Assembly (NCBI GenBank): GCA_040882845.1
Contig: JBBEAM010000012.1
Coordinates: 1-40,851 of the forward strand
DNA: 40,851 nt
Origin: JBBEAM01 sp040882845
GTDB taxonomy: Bacteria > Pseudomonadota > Alphaproteobacteria > Kiloniellales > DSM-21159
Direction: 5' to 3'
Part shown: piece by piece, positions 8,072 to 13,690 of the stretch
Layout of the letters: the number at the start of each line of letters is the position of its first letter
Numbering within the stretch: position 1 is the first letter of the stretch
Program-made: the position numbers and the translations under genes
The notes under the pieces: generated by a model
What the model was told of the DNA's origin: nothing
Databases searched by the model: none
The model's input: the letters and a program-made list of their open reading frames with translations, nothing else

Positions 8072-9100
8072 TTAAGGCAGGTTTTCCCGGGTCACGATAT
8101 CGATGCGGATGCGTTCCTGCGCTTCATAGATGGGGGTGTTGTCGCACTTGGCGCGCAGTATGCGGAGTGTGCTACGCACCAGGTGGCCGATATTCTGGCC
8201 GATGACGGCATCGACATCTCCGTTTAGCAGCGCCTGGCGTGTCGCCGGCGTCAATTCGTGGACAATCAGCGCGCGTCCTTCGGTCAAACGATTGGCCCGC
8301 AGGGCCTCGAGCAGCGGCCCATTGCCGGCGCCCATGGAGTAGATGCCCGCAATCTCGCGGTACGTCTCCGCCGCGCGGGCGATCACAGCATGGGTCCTGT
8401 CCGGGTCGGCGTGGGTCTCGACCGAGGGAAGCACGCGCAGGCCCGGAAAGTCGCGCGCGATCACTGCATCGAACCCAAGGCGCCGTTCAATGCTGTCGCG
8501 CGCCAGCATCGAAGGCGTCACGACCAGGATCTCGCCGGACACGCCCTTGAGAAATCGCCCGAGAAGGAATCCTGCGGTCCGGCCTGCGGAAATGCTATCG
8601 GTTCCAACGAAGTAGTCGCGTGATGAGCTTGGAAGGTCCGCCACTAAGGCGACCACGGGCACGCCGGCCGACTTGAGGCGCAGGATTGCATCGCGGACCT
8701 GCGGCGTCTCGGTTGTCATGATCGCGACGCCATCCAAGGGCGTTGCTTGCAGCGCCCGCAGTTCGCGCACAACTCTGTGCGGATCGTTGAGGGGGATTGA
8801 AAAGACCTGCGCCGAGATTCGATCCGCTGCGTGCGCTGCGCAGGCTTCCGTCAAGGCCTCCTTCAGTGTATCGACGAACTGGCTGGGTCCTTGCGGCAGC
8901 AGAACCGCGAAGCGGTATTCCCGCTGGCGGGCAAGATTTGCGGCGTAGGTATCGCGGACATACCCCAGCTTTGAAACCGCAGTTTGCACGCGCTTGACCG
9001 TCTGAGCGCGAACGCCGGGCCTGCCGTTCAGAACGCGATCGACGGTGGCCAGACTGACGCCCGCTTCGTTGGCAACGTCGTGAACCGTCGGGCGTGTCAT
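8072..9100 (-). CDS. LacI-family transcriptional regulator
   Basis: This 342-residue regulator uses the ATG at 9100, preceded by GGAGGAGATCT and opening MTRPTVHDVANEAGVSLATV, the canonical LacI helix-turn-helix, with the hinge near residues 45-60. Upstream in-frame residues do not look native. The rest is a periplasmic-binding-protein fold (for example FAVLLPQGPSQFVD and YFVGTDSISAGRTAG) that should bind a sugar-like effector. It is encoded in the same direction as, and 281 bp before, the ABC/kinase operon, so it is the likely repressor of that operon and of itself. Confidence 0.93.
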   Translation of the reverse strand: MTRPTVHDVANEAGVSLATVDRVLNGRPGVRAQTVKRVQTAVSKLGYVRDTYAANLARQREYRFAVLLPQGPSQFVDTLKEALTEACAAHAADRISAQVFSIPLNDPHRVVRELRALQATPLDGVAIMTTETPQVRDAILRLKSAGVPVVALVADLPSSSRDYFVGTDSISAGRTAGFLLGRFLKGVSGEILVVTPSMLARDSIERRLGFDAVIARDFPGLRVLPSVETHADPDRTHAVIARAAETYREIAGIYSMGAGNGPLLEALRANRLTEGRALIVHELTPATRQALLNGDVDAVIGQNIGHLVRSTLRILRAKCDNTPIYEAQERIRIDIVTRENLP

Positions 9101-9127
9101 AGATCTCCTCCACCTTAGGGGTATTCT

Positions 9128-9144
9128 TACCTCAATATGAGGTA
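9128..9144. promoter_or_regulatory. Putative LacI autoregulatory operator
   Basis: TACCTCA-ATA-TGAGGTA has perfect 7-bp inverted arms and lies 28 bp upstream of the LacI start codon. It shares the TACCTCA/TGAGG half-sites with 7881-7896, though the arms face the opposite way, so it may be two overlapping half-sites rather than the same operator. Autoregulation is inferred. Confidence 0.5.
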
Positions 9145-9350
9145 CGCCAGTCAAGATTCCCAGAAGATGGATTCTGTCAAAGCGAAACGAGCCTGGTCTC
9201 TACGTCATTCGGGCCCGCGCACATCGAAGCCTGCGGCCGCGCAGTCGCAGACTGCTTCGATGTAGCACCGTTTCTGTCTCTCCGTAAAACCCAGGCTGGC
9301 CAAGGCTTCAGATCCTGAAATTCAGTGCATTCTCAGAATTCTGTATAAGC

Positions 9351-9373
9351 CAAATCCAGCCCCCGCAACCAAC
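9351..9373 (+). repeat. Copy of the tRNA-fMet 3' end (putative attachment-site remnant)
   Basis: These 23 bases match 344-366, the T-loop-to-CCA end of tRNA-fMet plus flanking bases, with one mismatch (A9358 against T351). It has the same orientation as the tRNA and is followed 7 bp later by its own Rho-independent terminator. Duplicated tRNA 3' ends flank elements that integrate into tRNA genes. No integrase gene lies between the two copies, so this would be an old or decayed insertion, or the scar of another event. Confidence 0.6.
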
Positions 9374-9380
9374 AACAGTC

Positions 9381-9418
9381 GACCCTCCAGGGCGCCAGCC
9401 CCGGAGGGTCTTTCTTTT
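9381..9418 (+). terminator. Rho-independent terminator behind the tRNA remnant
   Basis: An outer stem GACCCTCC (9381-9388) pairs with GGAGGGTC (9403-9410), an inner GGG pairs with CCC, and the stem is followed by TTTCTTTT. The T tract lies on the plus-strand side, so it terminates plus-strand transcripts and fits the tRNA-like remnant before it rather than the minus-strand gene ending at 9460. Confidence 0.85.
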
Positions 9419-9459
9419 GCCCGATACCAGGTGAGTACCAGGTGAAGGCCCGAACTCCT

Positions 9460-10065
9460 CTAATCCTGGTCGTCGGTGCCGGCGCCCGCACCGGTAAGGC
9501 GTGAGCGCTCGCTCGCTGGTGCGTAGGTGCGCGCCGCAAATTTTTCGAGGCGATGGATCGTCTGGCTGGCGGACTGAGGCACGCGTGTTGCGGCTGGACA
9601 CAGCATGACGCTCGCTGCCGTTTCGCGGCTGAGGCAACAGGTGGACAGTTGCTGGAGGAGGCCGCTTTCATCGCCACTCCGGGCAAGTCGTCTACCGTCG
9701 ATCTGGAAGACCGCATCGTCCCACTGGACGAGTAACGGATCATGTTTGCCCATGGCTTCGGCGGCGAAGGGGAGGGCGAGCAGAGGAAAAGCAAGGCGGC
9801 GAACTTCAAAGGGCAGTTCACGAGACCGTTGCGCTGCGCTATCGCAGATCGTGGTGCCTGTACTCAACGGGCAGACCGCAGTCGAATCCTCCCTCTGTTC
9901 TCCAAGCCAGGTAAGATAGCCCGCGAGTGCGGCCGCACCGGGTAGGCTATGGCCCTGCAGCCACCGCACGGCGAAGCCTGCTTCCTCCGCTAGCCCCCAG
10001 GACAGGCCAGCTCCGCGCGCCGCCTTGATCCCCAGCGCTTGCACTTCGCCCAAGGACCAGCTCAC
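9460..10065 (-). CDS. DUF3726-like protein of unknown function
   Basis: A 201-residue protein that begins VSWSLGEVQALGIKAARGAG and continues LSWGLAEEAGFAVRWLQ, an opening I recognise as the DUF3726 family; this assignment is from memory of the family pattern. The GTG start at 10065 overlaps the stop of the upstream gene as GTGA (10062-10065), so the two are translationally coupled. The longer open frame upstream is a shadow of that neighbour. There is no signal peptide, membrane segment or cofactor motif. The alanine-rich helical N-terminus is the conserved part and the C-terminus is polar. It is last in an operon with ferredoxin, ferredoxin reductase and an AhpD-like protein, so a redox or catabolic accessory role is possible, but no function is known to me. 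Confidence 0.8.
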   Translation of the reverse strand: MSWSLGEVQALGIKAARGAGLSWGLAEEAGFAVRWLQGHSLPGAAALAGYLTWLGEQREDSTAVCPLSTGTTICDSAAQRSRELPFEVRRLAFPLLALPFAAEAMGKHDPLLVQWDDAVFQIDGRRLARSGDESGLLQQLSTCCLSRETAASVMLCPAATRVPQSASQTIHRLEKFAARTYAPASERSRLTGAGAGTDDQD

Positions 10066-11783
10066 GGAGCGCTCCGCAGCGGCGGATAGGCGAGATCGTC
10101 GGGATCGGCCGCTGCGAGCTCCTCCGGGAAGGGCGCCTGCTGATACATCGTAATCCGAACCCAGCGGTCGGAGCGGGGATCGAAGCGGGTCGCGCCGAAG
10201 AAGGAGAGCTTGCAGCGTAGCAGGTCGATCGGCAGCATCTCCGCCGCGATGGTGTTGTCGCGGATCTCCGCGTAGGGGCAGGCCGCCGATATCTGGGCCC
10301 TTCTGACGCAATGGCGGTGCTCTGGATGGGCGGCCAGAAACGCGGCCACGCTGTCTTTGCCGTCCCAGTCGTCGAGGGCAGCGACCAGCAGCGCGGCGTC
10401 GCGGCCCGGCGCCAGGGGTTGCTCGTAGGCGTCGAGCGGCTCTGCGAAACGCTCGCCGAGCCTTGGTTCCAGTTTTTCTTCTGAGACGTACCAGACCCGG
10501 GCGATTTCGCTGTCCGTGCCGTAGTCGGTCGCCAATGCCCAGCTGTAGTTCTCGCGCAGCAGCGCGCGCAGCTTGAAAAGCTTCATCGCGCCGTCGATAC
10601 GAAAGCGCGCGGCCTCGTCGGCCGACATGCCCTCGGCCAGTTCGTCCACGAGTTCGGGGAAGGGCTCCAGCAGCAGGGAAACGAGCTGTTCCTGCCCCTC
10701 CAGGCTGAGGTTTTTCTCGGCCCAGAGGTACAGAGCATTCCAGGGATGCACTCCTTCCAGCCCACCCTCCGCGACCTGCTGCTGCGCGCGCGCCAGATCT
10801 CGCCGCAGGGCTTCGATTTTCGGGGCTTGAAGGGGGTGCGCGGAGCGCCAGCTTTCGGCGTTGCTGAAGGCGCGGGCGAGCAGACCGCGAAAGCGTTCGG
10901 CCTGGGCTGGCTCGGCCGAAGTCACGCCACGCACCCGTGCGAGTGCCTCTTCGCGGGCCGCGATCCAGCTATGGATCAGCGCCGGGTGGGAGATCAGAAA
11001 GGGCGCCATGCCGAGGCCGGTGGAGTTGCCGACGCCAAAGCTGCGGCGCAGCTTTGGCTCCAGCGTGACGGCGGTTTCCGGCGCGTGGGCCTGGGCGAGA
11101 TGCTCGACGAGGTCGAGCGTAAAGCTGCGAATCAGCCAGACGGTCAGCAGTTCCGGCTGGAAAGAACCGCGAAACTCCGGGCGATCCTTCCACAGATCGC
11201 GGTCGGCGGCACCGAACTTGCCCGATCCGTACACGGCGGTGGTGCGCATCAGGTAGCCGACCGGCTCGATTTCGGACTCCAGGGGCTGCATGCCGCGCGC
11301 GAGACAGTCGACGACGTAGTTGAACATCCGCACCGAGCGATTGGCGCGCGAGAGTACCAGCTCCGACTCGGCAATCCGGCCTGCTTCCTGTTTCGGGACA
11401 TTGTGCGAGAGGCGGGCAATGTCCTCCTCGCTGGGCACGCCGTCGAAGAGGGTGAAGGTTGCGTCCCAGGCCTCTGCGATCACCCGGTCCGAGCGCTGCT
11501 CCGGCGGCAGGTCGTGGGCGAAGCAGACCAGGGTGTAGGTCCGCTCCGGCCCGATGGCAGCGTAGGTAGCGACACCGACACCCTTGGCGTCGATCCGCCA
11601 GATCGGCCGTTCGAAACGCCAGCCTTCGCGCTTCAGACGGCGCAGCAGCACCCGCATGAAGCTCAAGCGGGATTGGTGGAAGGCGCCCAGGCGGGTCAGG
11701 CGCATGACGGTTTGCGGCGGACGCAGCGGGAAAGGATCCCGCGCCGCCATGTGCTTGGCCCTGGGAAGCGCTTCAGCCGCCAT
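10062..11783 (-). CDS. Uncharacterised 573-residue conserved-looking protein
   Basis: I do not recognise a named family. The protein is cytoplasmic, with no signal peptide or membrane segment. It has an N-terminal basic stretch (SFMRVLLRRLKREGWRFERP), a middle part with many short helices, a likely coiled stretch around EALRRDLARAQQQVAEGG, and a C-terminal Arg-rich segment (FDPRSDRWVRITMYQQAPF). Two other in-frame ATGs (MAARDP and MRLTRL) are possible starts; MRLTRLGAFHQSRLSFMR looks like a conserved opening, so the true protein may be about 26 residues shorter. The annotated start overlaps the AhpD-like gene by 11 bp, and its stop is coupled to the DUF3726-like gene. The coupling suggests that the two unknowns work together, perhaps as a complex acting with the ferredoxin. 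Confidence 0.8.
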   Translation of the reverse strand: MAAEALPRAKHMAARDPFPLRPPQTVMRLTRLGAFHQSRLSFMRVLLRRLKREGWRFERPIWRIDAKGVGVATYAAIGPERTYTLVCFAHDLPPEQRSDRVIAEAWDATFTLFDGVPSEEDIARLSHNVPKQEAGRIAESELVLSRANRSVRMFNYVVDCLARGMQPLESEIEPVGYLMRTTAVYGSGKFGAADRDLWKDRPEFRGSFQPELLTVWLIRSFTLDLVEHLAQAHAPETAVTLEPKLRRSFGVGNSTGLGMAPFLISHPALIHSWIAAREEALARVRGVTSAEPAQAERFRGLLARAFSNAESWRSAHPLQAPKIEALRRDLARAQQQVAEGGLEGVHPWNALYLWAEKNLSLEGQEQLVSLLLEPFPELVDELAEGMSADEAARFRIDGAMKLFKLRALLRENYSWALATDYGTDSEIARVWYVSEEKLEPRLGERFAEPLDAYEQPLAPGRDAALLVAALDDWDGKDSVAAFLAAHPEHRHCVRRAQISAACPYAEIRDNTIAAEMLPIDLLRCKLSFFGATRFDPRSDRWVRITMYQQAPFPEELAAADPDDLAYPPLRSAP

Positions 11784-12234
11784 TGCCAGGCCTGGCGGAC
11801 GGCGGTTCGCGGCGGAAGCTGATGGCGAGACGATTCCAGGCGTTCATCGCAAGCACGATGAAGGTGATATCGACGGCTTCCTTTTCTTCGAAATGCGCGC
11901 GCAGCTCTCGATAGTCCGAGTCCGGCGCCTGGGTTTCGGCAATGCGGGTGACGGACTCGGCCCAAGCGAGGGCGGCGCGCTCGGCAGCTGTAAAGCGGTC
12001 CGACCCGCGCCAGTCCTCCAGCAGAGCGATCCGCTCGGCCGTCTCGCCGGCGGACAGCGCCTGGCGGCGGTGGACCTCGATGCAGTAGCGGCAGCCGTTG
12101 ATCTGCGAGACTCGAATCTCGAGCAGCCGCCGCAGTAGGGGGGGAATTCCCGTGGCATCGCTATACGCGTTGAGGCCGCTCAGCGCTTCGACGGCCGCAG
12201 GCGCGACATTCCTGTACTCGATTCTCAAGGTCAT
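11773..12234 (-). CDS. AhpD-like / carboxymuconolactone decarboxylase family protein
   Basis: A 153-residue all-helical protein. The active-site pattern is Glu39, then CRYCIEVH with Cys48, Cys51 and His55, the E...CxxCxxxH arrangement of AhpD-type alkylhydroperoxidases, so both redox cysteines are present. I chose MTLRIEYRNV (ATG 12234), which has a GGAG upstream; a GTG at 12252 would add six residues. It lies between the ferredoxin gene and the unknown 573-residue gene. A role in removing peroxides formed by the flavin/iron-sulfur chain, or in substrate chemistry, is inferred. Confidence 0.88.
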   Translation of the reverse strand: MTLRIEYRNVAPAAVEALSGLNAYSDATGIPPLLRRLLEIRVSQINGCRYCIEVHRRQALSAGETAERIALLEDWRGSDRFTAAERAALAWAESVTRIAETQAPDSDYRELRAHFEEKEAVDITFIVLAMNAWNRLAISFRREPPSARPGNGG

Positions 12235-12270
12235 GTCCTGGACACTCCACACATGAAATGCCGCCTGAAA

Positions 12271-12603
12271 CTAGCCGCCGCCCGGCTGCCGGGATAGCTG
12301 CTCGAGTTTGTTCGCGACATCCTTCCATTCCTCGGCGTCGGCTGGCGGCGTCTTGGCTTCGGTGATGACCGGCCAGATCTTGGCGAACTCGGCATTGAGC
12401 TCCAGCCAGCGCGCGATCCCAGGTTCGGTGTCCGGTTTGATCGCGTCAACAGGGCACTCCGGCTCGCAGACGCCGCAGTCGATGCATTCGTCCGGATGGA
12501 TGACCAGCATGTTTTCGCCTTCGTAGAAGCAGTCCACCGGACAGACCTGAACGCAATCCGTGTACTTGCAGCGGATGCAGCTCTCGGCGACGACATAGGT
12601 CAA
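12271..12603 (-). CDS. fdxA: 7Fe ferredoxin, Azotobacter FdI type
   Basis: A 110-residue ferredoxin carrying one [3Fe-4S] and one [4Fe-4S] cluster. The cysteines fit Azotobacter FdI shifted by one: Cys9, Cys17 and Cys50 for the 3Fe cluster; Cys21, Cys40, Cys43 and Cys46 for the 4Fe cluster; Cys12 and Cys25 are the extra ones. The C-terminal extension of about 50 residues is typical. It lies 24 bp after the ferredoxin reductase gene, a pairing known from FdI/FPR systems. In this operon it is a good candidate electron acceptor for the FAD-less molybdenum hydroxylase encoded divergently. Confidence 0.95.
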   Translation of the reverse strand: MTYVVAESCIRCKYTDCVQVCPVDCFYEGENMLVIHPDECIDCGVCEPECPVDAIKPDTEPGIARWLELNAEFAKIWPVITEAKTPPADAEEWKDVANKLEQLSRQPGGG

Positions 12604-12627
12604 GACTCAGTCTCCCTTTGCGTTCGC

Positions 12628-13437
12628 TCAGCCGACGAAGGCTTTCTCGAGGACGTACTCTGCCGGCCGGTTGTTGGCGCCCTCGGTGAAGCCCGCCGCC
12701 TCGATCAGCGCCCGCAGGTCGTTGTTCAATCCCATTGAGCCGCAGATCATCACCCGGTCCGTGGCGGGATCAAGGGGCGGACGGCCAAGGTCGGCGAAGA
12801 GCTTGCCTGAAGCGATCAGGTCGGTGATCCGCCCTGGCCTTGCATAGTCTTCCTGAGTCACCGTGGTGTAGTGGCTGAGCTGCTCGCTGACTTCGCTGCC
12901 GAGCAGCGGATCTGCGCGAAACTCGGCGACCACCTTCTCGCCGTAGGCCAGCTCTCGGACGGTGCGGCAGGTGTGGGTCAGAATAATCTCGTCGAAGCGG
13001 TCGTAGGTCTCGGGATCGCGGATCAACGAGGTGAAGGGGGCAATGCCGGTTCCGGTGGAGAACAGATAGAGACGGCGCGCGGGACTGAGTGCATCGAGGA
13101 TCAAGGTCCCTGTCGGCTTGGTCTTGAGGATGATGCGATCGCCCGGCGCGATGTTCTGCAGCCGCGAAGTGAGGGGGCCGTCAGGCACCTTGATCGAGAA
13201 GAACTCCAGCTCGTCCTCCCAACAGGGGCTGGCGATGGAGTAGGCGCGCAGCAAAGGCCGTCCATCCTCGCCGGGTAGGCCGATCATGACGAATTCGCCG
13301 GAGCGAAAGCGGAAGGACTGCGGACGTTCGACCCGGAAGGAGAACAAGTGGTCTGTCCAGTGCGTGACGGCCGTGACCGCAGCGCCTTGGGGGGTACGCA
13401 GGGGTTCTTCAAGACGTTCGAGAGTGGCGTCGGACAT
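12628..13437 (-). CDS. fpr: Ferredoxin-NADP(+) reductase
   Basis: A 269-residue flavoprotein that moves electrons between ferredoxin and NADP(H). The FAD-binding RAYS motif is at 64-67, the pyridine-nucleotide motif GTGIAPF at 129-135, and VMICGSMGLNNDL follows near the end. The C-terminus YVLEKAFVG is typical of bacterial subclass I FPR. The start MSDATLERLEEP (ATG 13437) gives the normal length; the upstream in-frame part is promoter DNA. It is first in the minus-strand operon, whose promoter region is shared with the molybdenum hydroxylase operon. Confidence 0.95.
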   Translation of the reverse strand: MSDATLERLEEPLRTPQGAAVTAVTHWTDHLFSFRVERPQSFRFRSGEFVMIGLPGEDGRPLLRAYSIASPCWEDELEFFSIKVPDGPLTSRLQNIAPGDRIILKTKPTGTLILDALSPARRLYLFSTGTGIAPFTSLIRDPETYDRFDEIILTHTCRTVRELAYGEKVVAEFRADPLLGSEVSEQLSHYTTVTQEDYARPGRITDLIASGKLFADLGRPPLDPATDRVMICGSMGLNNDLRALIEAAGFTEGANNRPAEYVLEKAFVG

Positions 13438-13481
13438 GTTGGAATCGGCTCGCTTCTCATTCGTGAGGAGGCTTCTATAAG

Positions 13482-13515
13482 TAAGTAAGCTATTACTTAT
13501 TCTGATTTCCGTCAA
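13482..13515 (-). promoter_or_regulatory. Putative promoter and operator of the fpr operon
   Basis: Reading leftwards, a -35 TTGACG (13515-13510), a 17-bp spacer and a weak -10 TAGCTT (13492-13487) overlap an 18-bp inverted repeat, TAAGTAA-GCTA-TTACTTA, at 13482-13499. The arrangement mirrors that of the divergent promoter at 13617-13653. The nearby TetR protein is the obvious candidate binder, but this is inferred. Confidence 0.6.
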
Positions 13516-13616
13516 TTTGAAAAGGTGTATTACAGTCAGGCGACTAGAGGTAGGTACACTTCAATGTAGTGATTTTTGAGGATCATACGCGCTTAAGGAT
13601 GTGGCCAGAAACCGGA

Positions 13617-13653
13617 TTGACTCAAAGTCAATAAGTAAGTAAACAGTTCATTA
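13617..13653 (+). promoter_or_regulatory. Putative promoter and operator of the molybdenum hydroxylase operon
   Basis: A -35 TTGACT (13617-13622), a 17-bp spacer and -10 TAAACA (13640-13645). The imperfect inverted repeat TAAGTAA-ACAG-TTCATTA (13636-13653) covers the -10 and matches the perfect operator at 13482-13499 in arm sequence and 4-nt spacing. The -35 also lies in a separate small palindrome, TTGACT-CAA-AGTCAA (13617-13631). A repressor here would block polymerase directly. Confidence 0.6.
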
Positions 13654-13690
13654 CATAATCTCATCTTTCTAGCCTTAGGACCAGATCGCG

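Larger units (their letters stand above)
9101..9459. other. Intergenic region with operator, dyads and an integration-like scar
   Basis: There is no long gene here. From right to left it holds the terminator at 9381-9418, the tRNA 3'-end copy at 9351-9373, a short minus-strand frame (9205-9303, TTG start, 32 codons) with coding-like composition that may be the tail of a lost gene, and the putative LacI operator at 9128-9144. Inside that short frame lies a perfect 10-bp inverted repeat, ACATCGAAGC (9221-9230) and GCTTCGATGT (9254-9263). The short frame is too weak to call as a gene. Confidence 0.5.
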
